DNA from: Entoloma clypeatum | Lineage: Eukaryota > Basidiomycota > Agaricomycetes > Agaricales > Entolomataceae | Assembly (NCBI GenBank): GCA_963565915.1 | Contig: OY751488.1 | Location: forward strand, 3,596,001-3,660,000 | Reading direction: 5' to 3' | Length of the DNA stretch: 64,000 nt | Shown: one piece after another, positions 44,419 to 57,229 of the stretch | How positions within the stretch are numbered: the first letter of the stretch is position 1 | Layout: every line of letters begins with the position of its first letter | Program-made: the position numbers and the translations under genes | Notes under the pieces: model-generated | Database searches by the model: none | What the model saw: only the letters and a program-made list of their open reading frames with translations | What the model was told of the DNA's origin: nothing

Positions 44419-46637
44419 ATGGCGCTCAATTTGTCGGATCCAGGGGCCATCGTAGGAGCATATGAGTCCATCGTTGATAATGGCAACAACTGGTAAGCAT
44501 GACTTTACTGGTCGCCATGGACTGGTTCAATGGACCCATGTTCGATCCAGGCTTTTCTTGAAATACTCCAACGTTAGTTGCTTGGCTCGTTCTTACCCTA
44601 TTGGTCAGTAGGTACTCACCCCACCAAGTATGATGAACTCTTTCTAGCCGACCACGGTTCCGGAAGCCTGCGAGAGCTCAAGAGCAAAGTCGACGACCTT
44701 GAGCGTGTATTCATTGCATTCTACCGTGAAGAGTGGGAGGCGGAGCCGCACTTCTTTATCATCAACTACATCCCGTCTTCGATCTCTGGTGTCAAGAGAG
44801 GTATATCTCCACAATTACATGTTGCGATATAATTCCGATCTGAATGGCATTCATTCTACGACAGCGCGCGCGCTGGTGCATTCGCGGCGGATCGGGGCCA
44901 TTTTCAAGGTGAGAAAATATCGTTGTCATTGTTCTCTGCTTTTGTTCCTCGACATATAAATTCCCCACTCAATTGCGTTTGTGTTACTCTCTCTCCCTCC
45001 CCAGAAACACCAAGCAACGTTGACTGTCGAAGACCTCTCACAACTCACATCGGAAGCTATACGTCAAGCGTTTGATCAAGAACGACCTGCCTCCCCGTTA
45101 TCCTACACCAGCTCGCGTACTTCTGAAAGTTCCGACACCTGCATGGGCCTTGCTGCCTCTCAGCCTATCCAGTCCTCTTCAAACATTAAATCCATCATTC
45201 CCTTCCGTCCCGTGCCTCGGAACCAATCGCCCCCATTCTCTACCAAGAAACCGAAACGGTCCTCCACAGCCCCCATGACAACCATCCAACCCGTCCGGCG
45301 AGCGTATTCCGAGAACACTCCATTCTCAGCAGCAGCGTCCACCAGCAAATTTACGGGCTCTACACCCATTGAGCCCGTGCGCCGTTCATTCTCAGAGAAC
45401 GAAAGCCAGTCTTCTCCCCCAGCCCCGCCACACAAGTCCTCCAGTGTCCTTTCCACCTTTATGCGGCGGAAAAAAGGCCACAGGCCCGGGATAGAGGCTG
45501 AGATGCAGGACCATTGTGATAATGCTGAAGCACCCCCGATTCCGCCCAAGGACCAGGGTAACCAAACTGTGTCGCAGAAGCCATACCCGCAGCAGTCCAC
45601 GAATGTCCACGGATTCACTGCTCCTGGTGTCACTAGTTCCGAGTTCGCTATGATCTCTCACGCAGGACATGATCACACGGACCAGGAGCCGCCACCCCCG
45701 CCGAAACCGATTCCGCAGACATTGCCCCTCAGTGGCAAGTGGGCGCCACGGGAGTTGGACTTTGAAGAACGACTAAAGCGGCGCAAGGAGACTGAGAAGC
45801 GTAGGAAAGAGGAGGAGCAAGAGGCACTGAAGCAGGAGAGAATGAGACAGGAAGAGGCGCGGAAGCGGAAGGAAGAACAGAGAAGGGAGGAGATAGAGGA
45901 GGACGAGAGGAAGCGGATGGACCTTGAGGATGAATTGAGGCGGGCTGCGCAGGAGAGAAGGTTGAAAGAACAGATGGAGAAGCATGAAGAAGAGCGAAAG
46001 CGACTGGAATTGGAAGAGCGGAAGAGGGCTGATAAGGAAAGAAGAATGGAGGAGCATAGGAGGTTGGAGGAATGGAGGAGAGAGCAAGCGATGATGGCGG
46101 AGGAGGTGGCGAGGAAAGCTGGAGAAGCACGCCGGAAGGAAGAGGTTGAGAGGAGGCGGAAGATTGCTCTTGCGGAAGCGAAGGTCAAGAGCGGGCGCGG
46201 CGTTGAAGAGCTGACGACGGGGTGGGTGACTATGCAGACGAACGATTCGGTGACGTGGAAGAGGAGGTTCTACAAGTTTATTGGAAGCACTGTGTACTTT
46301 TATCGAAGCCCGAAGGTGCGTACTACTTTCTTTTGATGGAAGCCGCCAACGACTGAATCACTCCCAGGATTCCCAGGACTTCTTGGACAAGGTTGAATTG
46401 CGTGGTAAGATTCGGGGGCTACGAGAATGGCAAGAAGGATATGAGGAATTAGAGGCGATCCCTTACTCGTTTGCGATCGAGTTCAAAGACTTGGGTGCAA
46501 CCTGGTCGATGTATACAGATTCAGAAGAAGAGAAGGTGTGTAGATCCTCTATAAATCCCATTTTATGCGTCTCTAACCCTGTCGTTGTCGTTCAGTTCAA
46601 GTTACTTGCCCTTTTGCATCAGGCAGCTGGTCTGTGA
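44419..46637 (+). CDS. ADF-H / coiled-coil / PH-domain protein
   Basis: About 640-650 residues. The N-terminal ADF-homology domain (MALNLSDPGAIVGAYESIVD, NNWLFLKYSN, KVDDLERVFIAFYREE, FFIINYIPSSISGVKRARAL) resembles the drebrin/Abp1/coactosin branch that binds F-actin. A Ser/Pro-rich linker contains poly-Pro PPPPPKPIP and PPIPPKD, potential SH3 ligands, and two similar RR-YSEN/RRSFSEN segments. A charged coiled coil of about 150 residues follows, with repeated KRRKE/ERKR. The C-terminal PH-like domain (GWVTMQTNDSVTWKRRFYKF...IEFKDLGATWSMYTDSEEE) ends FKLLALLHQAAGL. It likely links cortical actin to membrane phosphoinositides. The ATG at 44419 begins the ADF-H fold. I know no named yeast orthologue with this exact architecture. 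Confidence 0.8.
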
Positions 46638-46769
46638 GATCAATGATACCTTCATACTTAATAGTATACCATACCCCAAACGATTCACATGATGTGATGT
46701 GTGACATGCGTGACATCTCCTGGATTTGGACGTTGACGTTGTGGTTCCTCGTCGTTGTAGACGTCTGCA

Positions 46770-48058
46770 ATGGCAGGCCTCGTTTCCCCGAAGCCCCTCT
46801 CGTATCTTCAACAGCAAAACCTTCACTATAACCCTTACGCTCGGGGTGGTCTATCAAACTATTCTGTCACGCCGCCGCTGTCCGCTGGGCCTGGCCTTGG
46901 ACACCCAGGCGCGCATCAGCAGCCAGGCCACTTCTTGCCCGGCGGCACTGTTGGCCCTAGTCTAGGTGCACAAGATGATGGGAAGATATATGGTCTTGTT
47001 GTTGATCTCATGGATCCTGCCACGAGGGAGGGTGCTCTTCTAGAGCTGAGCAAGAAGCGGGAACAGTACGACGACCTTGCCCTTGTTCTGTGGCACTCCT
47101 TTGGTGCGTTAACCATCTCTAATATTCACTATAGATTTCTAAATTCAGCACAGGTATCATGCCTGCACTCCTCCAAGAGATTGTGTCTGTTTATCCCTTG
47201 CTTTCGCCGCCCAACCTCACGGCACATGTCTCGAATCGTGTTTGCAATGCCCTGGCCCTTCTGCAGTGCGTTGCTTCACATTCAGAGACCAGACAATTAT
47301 TTTTGAATGGTGCGTTGATGTTCTCGGATTGATGTTCGAAAAACGAACGTTCGGAAGTTGATGCTATGCTTTAGCTCATATCCCACTCTTTTTGTATCCC
47401 TTTCTGAACACGACATCAAAAACCCGCCCTTTCGAATACCTTCGCCTCACTTCTCTTGGTGTTATCGGTGCCCTTGTAAAAGTGCGTACATAAGGTATTT
47501 TGTGAGCCCACAGAATCTGATGGTTTGATCAGCAAAATGACAACAATACTGTAATCCACTTCCTTCTATCAACGGAGATAATTCCCCTCTGCCTGCGCAT
47601 CATGGAAACGGGTTCGGAGCTTTCGAAAACTGTCGCCATTTTCATCGTCCAGAAGATTTTGTTGGATGAGACCGGCCTGACTTACATCTGCCACACTTAC
47701 GAAAGATTCTATGCCGTGGGGACCGTTCTCAGCAATATGGTCAACCAGCTCGTGGAAACCCAGGCAGTGCGGTTACTCAAACATGTCGTGAGATGTTACC
47801 TTCGGCTCAGTGACAATCTCAGGTGAGCAATCCCGGGTTTATCAGATATACAAGAACTGATGTTTTGGTTCGGCAGAGCAAGAGAGGCGTTGCGAGCATG
47901 CCTTCCGGAACCTCTACGCGACCAGACTTTCAGCGCCCTTTTGAAGGTAAGAAGACCTTGGCGTGTCGTGAACTGTTTACTTGACGCTCTGTCCACAGGG
48001 CGACATGGTTACCAAGCGATGCCTTACGACCCTCCTGCATAATCTGAACGAACCGTAG
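46770..48058 (+). CDS. CAF40: CCR4-NOT complex subunit Caf40/CNOT9 (Rcd1)
   Basis: Armadillo-repeat subunit of the CCR4-NOT deadenylase complex, which binds Not1 and recruits translational repressors. A Gly/Pro/Gln-rich N-terminus (about 75 residues) precedes the Rcd1 domain: [130 protein letters not shown]. The end is [14 protein letters not shown]. Very high identity to the eukaryotic family is visible throughout. The ATG at 46770 sits only 133 bp after the stop of the upstream gene, so the promoter is compact. Confidence 0.95.
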
Positions 48059-48189
48059 TACAAATATATTTTCCGGGAACTGCATTGGACATCTTTACTT
48101 GCTCACCTTGCATAACAATATCTCTCCTTTTTTATTTTGACATACTTCAACCTCCTCTGTTTTCCCCCTTCCTGCATTGCTATTTGTTA

Positions 48190-48199
48190 TATATAAAAG
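48190..48199 (+). promoter_or_regulatory. TATA-like element before SUR2
   Basis: TATATAAAAG lies 126 bp before the SUR2 start codon at 48325, in the 266-bp gap after CAF40. Position and sequence suit a core promoter; it could also belong to the CAF40 3' flank. Confidence 0.4.
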
Positions 48200-48324
48200 T
48201 AAGAAGTGTACAAAACGAATGTTGTCAATTTGAGTAATATAGAGTATGCTACACGGAATTGACTGGTCGCGTGAGAATGGATGAGTTTACTTGATGATAA
48301 ATTTCGGCAGGGACTCCGCCCGCC

Positions 48325-49370
48325 ATGAATGCGACGACCTTTGACGCCTTCCCTGCTTACTCCTTTCCCTTTTACTACTCTGCGAAACCCAGCCTTGTCG
48401 ACGGCATCTCCGACCACCACCTCGAGCTCGCATCACCGATAGTTGCCTACTGGGCTCTCTCCATCTTCTTCCATGTCCTTGATGTCTCGGGCTGGAAATG
48501 GCTGGACAAATACCGCATCCACGAGTCGGCAGAAGTCCAGACGCGTAATCGCGTGTCGCGCACGGAGGTTGTGGGGCTTGTCTTGGTCCAGCAAGTCATA
48601 CAAACGATATTGGGCCTTTTGTTGCTCTCCGACGATGTGGGCGAAGGGACAGTGCCACACGGAGGGAAGATACTGGCAATTGAGAACTGGATCTCCCCCT
48701 TTCTCCATGCACCTCGAGGGGACCACAAGACGATGGCCCGGGACGTGGCCTGGTACATCTATTGGTGGGGTATCCCCGCTGCGCAGTTTATCTTTGCCAT
48801 GTACGTCGTCTTCACCATTGCGACTTGCGCCAACTCAATTGTTTGGCCCACACAGGTTCATCGTCGACACATGGCAGTACTTCCTGCACCGGTTTATGCA
48901 TGTCAACAAATTTCTGTACAGGCAGTTCCACTCATGGCACCACCGCCTGTACGTCCCTTACGCCTTTGGGGCGCTCTACAACCACCCGGTCGAGGGCTTC
49001 CTCCTCGACTCGCTCGGTGCGCTGATTGCACACCTGGCGACAGGGATGACTGCGCGCCAGGCAGCGCTGTTCTACAGCTTTTCGACGTTCAAGACGGTTG
49101 ATGACCATTGTGGATACAGTCTTCCGTTTGACCCCCTGCAGTTGATGACGTCGAATAATGCGGATTATCATGACATTCATCATCAGGTTCGTTCGGTTCC
49201 ACAAAATTCTCGGCAAAGTTACTCATCGTATTGTTAAGGTTGTTGGGATCAAGTCCAACTTTTCCCAGCCGTTTTTCGTCCATTGGGATGCTATACTAGG
49301 AACCAGGATGACGCGACAGGATCTGGAGCGTCGCAGGCAGAAACAGAAAGCAGGGATCAAGACCGAGTAA
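48325..49370 (+). CDS. SUR2: Sphinganine C4-hydroxylase (Sur2)
   Basis: Di-iron membrane hydroxylase of the ER that converts dihydrosphingosine to phytosphingosine. About 300 residues with several hydrophobic helices. The fatty-acid-hydroxylase histidine boxes are present: HRFMH, HSWHH and HDIHH, together with LYVPYAFGALYNHPVEG and DDHCGYSLPFDP. Two introns interrupt the gene, one before the first histidine box and one directly after HDIHHQ. The end reads MTRQDLERRRQKQKAGIKTE, a lysine-rich tail. The ATG at 48325 fits family length. No abnormal features. Confidence 0.94.
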
Positions 49371-49580
49371 TTTGAATGTTATCTATGTTCGCTTATGATC
49401 ACAGTCTATCGGATACCACATCTCACTTACCCTGGCCTTTCATATATCTACCGTATATGTAGTAGCGCTTTTTTCTTCCTTTTTTCTTTTACGATGTTGT
49501 GCATTAATTCTTAGTGTATTTGACGATTACGATGACTATTCGTGTTTGGGAGAAAGCCAAGTCCACAAGGAAGTGAGAGG

Positions 49581-50831
49581 CTACCAGTTTGCCAACGCGG
49601 ACTTTGACAGAGGCACGCTCTCCATCTCCTGCTCGTATTCCACTTCCAATCTTGGACCCTCTGGAATAAAAACCAGTCACAGTATGGTCGCAAAAATTTA
49701 GCATCAAACGTACTCTTTGCTTTTTTGTCTGGCCGTTTTCGTGGTGGCTTTTGGGCAGGTGCAGCTTTTCGCTTTCCAAGAGACTGCTTTGGTCTTGCAT
49801 TTTCTTCCTCATCGTCCTCGCCTTCACTGGGATCTTCCTCTTCGTCCGACCCTCCATCCTGAAACACTACATCAGTGAAATGAAGGTCGTACTGAGGGAA
49901 GAAAGCGCACCACGATATCCTCTAAATCACTCAAACCATCGTCCTCGTCCTCGCTGATATCACTCACAAACTCCCTCTCTCCCCATTCACCTTCCATCTC
50001 CTCCTCGAGCTCCTCTTCATCCTCTTCGTCCGTCTCCTCATCTTCCAGCTCGAGGTCCTCCTTGTGCTTGTTCACACCAGCCTTCTCCCGGTCGAGAACG
50101 GCTTGCCATACGGTCTCGTTGACGTTGAGCGGTGCATCTCCATAGGCTTTTGACTTGAGCCGCTCGATGAGCTCTTTTTCGATGGATCGCTCGAGGTGGG
50201 CGGCAGAGAGGGCTTTGCGCTCCCTGACGGCTTCTCTGCGGTCGAGTTTTTTCTTGACTCCAATGAGCTTTGGTCTACAGCGGTTCCACTAATGTCTGTA
50301 ACAAAGAAATGACGATGAGAACGAGGCGTACTGTTGCCGCAACTTCAACCGTCGCATTTTGATAAGATATTGAGTAATTTTGGTGACGCGCTGCTTGCAT
50401 TTGTGGATGGTGAAATTCGGCCAATATTGCAGTTCTTTGTCGATCTGTATTCACTGATTTGAATGACCCCAAGCAAAAATTTGAACAGGTGGGACAGAAA
50501 GACCTGCTCCAAGGCTTTGGTATAGTTGTTGGAAAGCTTGATGCGCTCCCACATGTGTGCTGGACTGTGTGCTCGCTCGATTGTTTTTACATAGAGATAT
50601 AATACACCTTGAGGAAGATTTGAATTATGTGAACGACGTCTAGAATGGAGTAGACCTACCTTCATGCTCGCGCACCGTTGCATATCGTGAATTCGCCAAT
50701 GGACAAGACTGGCGATTGCAGAAACCAGTTACGTTGTACTCATTGCGACAAAAATTTTGGGTAGTGGTCTTGACTCTGTAGGAGCAGAAGCTAGGTCCGA
50801 TGACGGACCATATCACGTCGTCGCTCTGCAT
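49581..50831 (-). CDS. MAK16: Ribosome biogenesis protein Mak16
   Basis: Nucleolar factor for early pre-60S (large subunit) maturation. The first exons encode [20 protein letters not shown] and [20 protein letters not shown], then [15 protein letters not shown], the family's cysteine-containing N-terminal block. [20 protein letters not shown] and [20 protein letters not shown] follow, then a [15 protein letters not shown] helix and very acidic tails, as in orthologues. The last exon gives [15 protein letters not shown] and stops at 49581-49583. Five or so short introns. The ATG at 50831 is the family start. Confidence 0.93.
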
Positions 50832-51002
50832 GCCGGATGAGGATCAGTTTTTGAACGTTGTCGGCGATGAGCACGGTCATGTGTACGGTTGTTTGGAACG
50901 GAAGGTATTGTTGTCGTGGTTAGCCATCGACTACTTACTCTCACACATCCAGTCATTTCTCCAATCTCTCCATCACCAACTCCGTTCCCTTCACGACGTA
51001 TA
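50832..51002. promoter_or_regulatory. Compact divergent promoter, MAK16 / coiled-coil gene
   Basis: 171 bp between divergent ATGs. No classical TATA box was seen. The short distance suggests shared regulation or overlapping promoters. Confidence 0.5.
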
Positions 51003-52533
51003 ATGCCAGACTTTGAAGAAAACAACGTCCATTCTATCGAATTCGAGGCGCCACTTTCGGCTGACGGCGCCGCAGAAAAGCACTTTTCCATCGACCTTAG
51101 CCTCGAGCTCGAGCGACAGCTAGATATGGAGATATTTCCTCCTACCCCTACACATTCTAAACCACTAGGCGGAGCCGAGGTAGCAAACCGCGAATCGTTG
51201 GACCCCCACGTCCTGGCACACATCGTCAAGCAGCTCCAGCAGTCCCTCGCCGAGGTCACGAAGGATCGGGACGAGCTGCGGCAGCTCATCGCATCTGCAC
51301 ACTCCAACCAGGCTGAGCTGCAGGATGCGTTGCAGCATATGATCGACAAGGCGACGACGATGGAGGTCGAGCTGAGCGATGCTCGCAAGAAGATCAAGGA
51401 CGACGAGGATGCTATCTCCCTGCTCCGTAGCAAAGTCGAGGAGAGTCGGTGCGTAGCATGCTTCATCCCTTGCTCCGACCATTCAAACTGACGGAGGCCC
51501 TAGGCGAGCCCTCATGCGCCTGCAGACAGAGAGCAGACGGCAGAGCCACATACCGCCGACCCTTGACCTCTCACGTGGTACATTGTCGCTAGGCAGCCCT
51601 CCATCCGCGAAACGGGCCTCGTTCGCACCTCTTACCGGTAACCCCGCCGCACGACCGCATGGCCACCGACGCATCTCGTCCGTATCTGATAGTGGGCTGT
51701 TGGCATCCAGCCCGCCCTCGCAAATGCATAGTTTCCCTGATTCTGCTCCTTTCCACCCTCCCGCGACGTCTAATCGTTACTCTGGTCTTTTCGGTCGTAC
51801 GTCACCGATTCCGCCCCAAGGAGATCCCGATCAGCACTCTGCGGAGCTCGAGGCGCTGCGGAAGGAGCTCAGAGCAGTCAAGGAGGAGCTCGAGACCACG
51901 AAACACGAGCTGCTAGAATCGGCTGAGGCGAAGGAGGCCTCTGAGACGTGCGTCAAAGCCCTTCGGGAGTTCATAGGCGAGAACAACGTAGGCGTTACTG
52001 AGGGAACCGGATCGACCTCGGTGAAGCTGCCGCCACCGCCTATGCTCACAAAAGGGGATGAAGAGAACGATAGCAAGAAGGCAGCTGCGTCATCATGGGG
52101 ATTTAGATTGTGGAAAGACACGGCGTCTCGGCCATCGCCCACTATACCCCAGTCTGCCACCGTGGCTTCGCCTGTGGTCGTGGCCTCGCCACAGATTCCG
52201 GCTTCTGCGACGCCGCTTTCTCGCAAGATTGGTGGATTTTTTGGGTCGAGGAATAGTGTCTCGTCCGTTGCGTCGTCGGCGAGCTCGACGACACCGGCTA
52301 CGGCAATACCCCAGCTGCAGACGAACGCGGCAATGAATGGGAGGGAAGAGACGTATAGCGTTTCGGACACGTCATCGGTCGTGGAGCCTATCAGCCCACC
52401 GGACGAGATGGAGACAAACATCATGGTGCGGGACGTCACGAGTTTGTCGGACGGTGGGAGCACGAGGGTGTCGGTGACGGATAAGGAGATGCAGGTGGAG
52501 GTGCCGCACGCTGGTGCGGTTGTGGCGTCGTAA
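51003..52533 (+). CDS. Coiled-coil protein of unknown function
   Basis: Two exons; roughly 490 residues. Not recognised by name. The N-terminal 45 residues are acidic, then comes a long coiled coil (HIVKQLQQSLAEVTKDRDEL ... MEVELSDARKKIKDDEDA) interrupted by an intron after SKVEESR (near 51449). A Ser/Pro-rich linker has several LS/SP motifs. A second coiled coil (SAELEALRKELRAVKEELET) and a long Ser/Thr/Ala-rich tail complete the protein. One short motif, SRKIGGFFGSRNS, could be a basic amphipathic helix. The layout is that of a scaffold or vesicle-tether component, but nothing specific can be claimed. The high GC and steady codon bias support it as a real gene. Confidence 0.7.
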
Positions 52534-53226
52534 GTTTCTTGCAACCGTGACCTGATGCGGATTGGCCTTTTCACATTCCTACGTCCACACCATCTTTGGC
52601 CTGTTTTCCACTTCATTCCCTAACACAATTATTATTTTTTCCGCCTCTACTATGCATCCCACTACGTCTAGCCATCATCCCTCGATTTGTATCATAGATC
52701 AGCACACATATCACGTCCTAATTTAATCATGACACTTGAACCAGCATCGGAAGTGAAACATGTCCGATCGAGGGAGTGATGATGGCAAGAGAACCGTACC
52801 GTAAAACTCTCGGGCTTGGAGAGACACAGGGCCGATGCCGTGGCCATGACGAGTTCATGGGACCTTCAGGATGTCCTTGGCAGAGTCGGACTCCAAGTGG
52901 GTGTGGCAGAAAGTGAAGTTTTCACAAAGTTATCCGCTAAAGGAAAGGTCGAGAATTCAATGATGATCATTTGCATTACATAAGTAATCGCTGAAGTTGC
53001 AGCAGCAGCAGCTCACGTAGGAGAGCATGCACTCGAGAATACTATAAAGATGTTGGATGCAATAACAATAAAAGTACTTTGGAACCTTTCAGTGGGGGAG
53101 GGAGCACCGCCACATACTGATCATAGGATGTTGTTCGGCTATCTCCGCGGAGGCAATTCATGACCACCAGGACAGTCAGGTTGACGGCCTTCTTTCCCTT
53201 CAACTCCCATCATCCATCCCTTTGCT
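52534..53226. other. Intergenic region upstream of the Zn2Cys6 factor
   Basis: About 690 bp. A short CAG run lies near 53000. No gene, RNA gene or repeat recognised; the right part should contain the promoter of the transcription factor gene. Confidence 0.4.
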
Positions 53227-56200
53227 ATGGATATCGCGGGCCTTCAGACTACTCCCCTTAGGAAACGAAGAAAAGGTGCCACTCGTCTGAGCTGCGCTGA
53301 GTGCCGCAGGTAAGGGCACGACCGGACTCTTCTCCGACTTCCTGACACATTCCCATAGACTTAAACTACGATGTGATAGAGGGATCCCCTGTAGCTCGTG
53401 TGTTAAACGAGGCTGCGGTGCAATCTGTCCCGATGTATGTCCCGATTCTATCCTGCACCCCATGCATCTGAACACCATTACCCTGCCAGGGCTCATTAAC
53501 GACAGGGCAAGGAAATCGGTGTGTATACAACCGCTCATCTTGATTACGACCTGATATCAGACCTACCTCCAGGTTTGTCCTGGCCTCAACGCAGGAACTG
53601 CATGAGAAGATTTCCGAACTCGCTCTTCGTACCCGACAACTTGAGGACGCATTGCGCGTCTCATACGCCCAGCTGACCCCAGAACAGCACCCGCTCCTAT
53701 CCGAAGAACTCCTTCGTATAAAAGCACCCCTGCAACGGGAGCCCGCCCCCAGAAAAACTCCATCGTCCCCTCCCGCTAAAGACGAGGAGCCAAACCCCGA
53801 TATAGTCGATGCGTTTGGTTCCTTATCTATCATTTCGGGCCGAGAAAAGTATTACGGGCATGCAGCTAACTCCTGGGTGACGTCCAATGTTCCAGCTCCG
53901 CGATCCCGAAGCTAACATCCATGTCCAGTTATTCCTTGAGGTTTCGTCCTCATCAATTCACCTTCCCCACTTTTCTCACGTTCTCCATAGAATGAATCCC
54001 CCGATGAGAAAGACCAGGATGGTCGCCTTGCCATACTTCGCACTGTCCTTCCCGCTTACATCCTGAAACGAGCATCGGCACTTCCCATCTCACCCAATCC
54101 CGCGGAGAGCGAGAACATCGGCCTGCAGACCCTTTGCTTACATCTTCCTCCTGCCAACAGAGCCCTTGAACTCCGATCAATATTCTATAGTCACGCAGCT
54201 TGGATGTAAGCCGGCCTCCCCGGAGAAGTTTTTTTCGTGTGTGCTAAAGCTTGCACACAGGTATAACCCCGTATCTGCCGAGTCGTTCGACAGCCAAATA
54301 TATTCCCAGTTTTATGGACACGATACAGGCCCGTCTTCCGATCCTGAGCCACTCATCTATCACCGACTCTCCCTTTTATTCATGGTGCTTGCCATCGGTT
54401 CTCTCATGGACACCTCCCTCTCAGCATACAATCTGGAGGCCGAGAAATACCACCAACTCGCAAAAGCAACACTCTTCCATTACTCACTGTTCGACGAGCC
54501 GACGATAAACGCAGTCCAGTCTTTAGTACGTCCATTTTGTCTGACCCATACGGCACCTTCTGATAAGCGGCTTCTCAATAGTACCTCATGACCTTTTATT
54601 TGTTCTTGGCAGATCGGCATGGTACCAGCTCTGGTGCAAGGTGGTCCATCATGGGAATAGCGGTCAAACTTGCTCAAAGTGTGAGTTACACCTGGAACTT
54701 CATTGCTTTACTATACCCCGTGCCAATGTCGTAATCTCCTCAGATCGGGCTGCGTGAGTACAGAGTTCATCATGTGAGCGCGTTTACGGAAACAATTGCC
54801 TCCATCAGATCGCGATAGCGGACGCTGGAAAATCGACGCTGCTGAAACCCAAACTCGCAGGGAGTTATTCTGGGAGCTCTTCACCTACGATTTATGGCAG
54901 TGCTACACCTTTGGCCGTCCGCCATCGTTCTCTCTGGCTCATGTGGATTGCAAAATGCCATTTGATACCGATACGTCGGACGAGCGAACCTGTACGTTAT
55001 CCTTATCTTTTGTTTCCGATTCCGTGATTTATCGATGTTCTTCACAAGTCCATGCGTGGAAGTACCGCTTTACGTCAGAGTGTATGATTCTTCTTCATGA
55101 TCAGGCCTTCGGTGCTCGGACGCCCACCTACGCCACGGTTCTTCAACTTGACCGCAAGATGCGCGGGTTCCCTGTGCCCCCGATCCTCCAGGTCGCTGGG
55201 TTTGGCAGCTCAGAGCCGCGACCGGGCGGGTTCCCAGAGACGGTCATGCTGACCCTTCAAAGGCACATTGTCTTGGCCATCAGAGAAACGAGTACGTCCC
55301 CTTTCATCGTTGGCCCTGACTTGTGCTAGTCGATGACTTACCTTGTAAAATTCAGATCTATTATACCTCCACAGAAGTTTTTTTGCACGAGCGATTAGTG
55401 ATCATCCCAAAGACCCTTTAGGAAGTCCTTATGGGGCGTCCGTACTTGCTGCATATCGCAGCGCAGGATCGCTGGTAGCCTTGATGAAAAATCTACACAC
55501 GCAATTGAAGGAGCCGTCAGAGAGGATCTGGTTCTTGTGGACGCATATGTTCTCGTGCGCTGTAGGTTTGCTTGTCTGTTCATTGGTACATTCAGATATA
55601 GCTCATCTCGCTATGCTCAGATCGTTCTAGGGTCAATCGTCACCAGATGTCCTTCGATGGGTATTGCTCCATCTGCACTTCATCAACTTGATCTCGCATG
55701 CGATCTTTTCTCAAAAGCAGCTCACGGCTTCGGTGCTGGAAAGGTTTTGGTAATGCCCTTTACTCATCTCTCTACATGTAGTTGCAAGAACTGACACGAT
55801 GAAACAGAATATCATGTTGCGCCTCCAAGAGAAAGCACGTTTCAGTCTCCAGGAATTTAAAAATGGTCGGGGATCTCCCTTGACCAAACATAACATACCA
55901 TCGTCTATGGAATCGCGCAGTCCTACCGAGGATGACGACGAACTTTCGGTACTAGGTGGCAAGACGCGCTTGGTGAAGAAGGAACCAGCGTCACCCACCT
56001 TATCAAATCGGTCCCCTACGTCCCTCAATCCCATTGTTCCGCTACCACTCTCTCTCGCGCTCGAGGGTCAGGTGCACCCCAATACATATGAGTACCTGAA
56101 TACCTTCCCGCCCCATCCCTGGGGAGACCACGATAACCACCAGATCTCGACGAACGTGCGACATGATTCTTCGTCTTCTTACGAAGATATATCTCCGGTA

Positions 56201-56659
56201 TCGGCTTTTGGGATGACCCCCCTTCCCAACTCTCCGTCGTTTCATTCTGAGCCAACATCGTTCATCCTATCTCCCCAGCAGCAGCAATTCAACCAACAGC
56301 AACAATTTAACCAGCAGCAACAATCATCACCAACACATTACCAATTTCCTCACGCCGTCCAGCAACAGCAGCAGCAGCAGCAACAGCAACAGCAACAACG
56401 GCTCAACATGATGAGAGATACCAGTGCACAAGCCAATCCCGGACTTTCCCTCCCACAATACTTTGCTGTGTACGACTACGGAATGGCAGTCGATGGGTCG
56501 TCGATGACCGGGAACGTCAACGGCCATGGGGGGGTGAATGGATACCCGTCTTCGCACATCCTTGATTTGAATCCGCCTCAGCCATCCCACCGCCGACAAG
56601 GATCTGGATCTCCGGATGCATGGCAGGATTTGGTGGCGTCAAGTGGATGGACAATGTAG
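53227..56659 (+). CDS. Zn2Cys6 fungal transcription factor
   Basis: Nuclear regulator with an N-terminal Gal4-type zinc cluster. ATG 53227 gives MDIAGLQTTPLRKRRKGATR, then SCAECRR|LKLRCDRGIPCSSC followed by VKRGCGAIC; the six zinc Cys have spacing C-x2-C-x6-C-x5-C-x2-C-x8-C, with one extra Cys. An intron splits the cluster after CRR. A short coiled coil (ISELALRTRQLEDALR) may dimerise. The central region is the fungal-specific regulatory domain (RLSLLFMVLAIGSLMD, HQLAKATLFHYSLF, FTYDLWQCYTFGRPPSFSLA). The last exon carries Gln-rich repeats, including 13 Gln at 56360-56398, likely part of an activation domain. Target genes unknown; it lies 9 kb from the P450/UbiA cluster beyond conserved genes, so a link is only a possibility. 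Confidence 0.88.
56360..56398 (+). repeat. CAG/CAA repeat encoding poly-glutamine
   Basis: Thirteen consecutive Gln codons (mixed CAG and CAA) in the last exon of the Zn2Cys6 factor, preceded at about 56275-56325 by a repeated QQQQFN unit. Mixed codons make it more stable than a pure CAG tract. Confidence 0.9.
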
Positions 56660-57229
56660 TAGCTATCATGATTTTCTATTTGTGGGTTCTCCTTTTATTT
56701 TTTTTTGACGCTTATTTGCTTTACTGCTGTGCTCAATGTACATTTATGTAAATTTGCTTTTGACATGAAAGTCGATGTTGTACTTGACATGCCCCCACCC
56801 ACCACAAATGGTTTGCAACAGTGCGCGCGGGACTTCATGGGTGTGGGCTCCCCCAGAAATCAAGATGATTCACAAGACATGGTGGAATTTGGAAGGTCAT
56901 TACGGAAGGTGCATATACTGTAGTTCATTTTCTGCATTGGGTCTCATGTGGTGCTCTGGCTTCGGTCACACGTCACAGAAAAAAATCGCTCACTCAAAAT
57001 GTTTTTGGGTCGAAATTTCCAAAAAATTCGAAGAGTTGGTCGGAGGAGTCGTTCCACTTTTTGACTCCGTTGGGAAAGTGATCAGATCTTAGTGTGACAA
57101 TCAGTGAATAATTCATGGTGGCTGTGCGACTTTATTGGGTTGTGATATTTTCTTAATTTTTTTTTTTTTTTGCCAGCGGTTCTCATCCTCTTCCTCCACC
57201 AGAGCAGCTTGCTCGCCCAAAACTCCAAC
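56660..57229. other. Intergenic region with homopolymer tracts
   Basis: 570 bp between the transcription factor and helicase genes. Contains T-runs at about 56696-56706 and 57160-57171. No gene recognised. Confidence 0.45.

Noticed and set aside
45673..46188. 171-codon Ser/Leu/Cys-rich minus-strand frame
   Set aside because: Antisense of the GA-rich coiled-coil coding region; low-complexity artefact.
51831..52616. 261-codon minus-strand frame
   Set aside because: Antisense to the coiled-coil gene at 51003-52533; no recognisable domain.
53227..56659. Zn2Cys6 factor as the pathway regulator of the P450/UbiA cluster
   Set aside because: Separated by at least five conserved genes; proximity alone is not enough to include it in the cluster.
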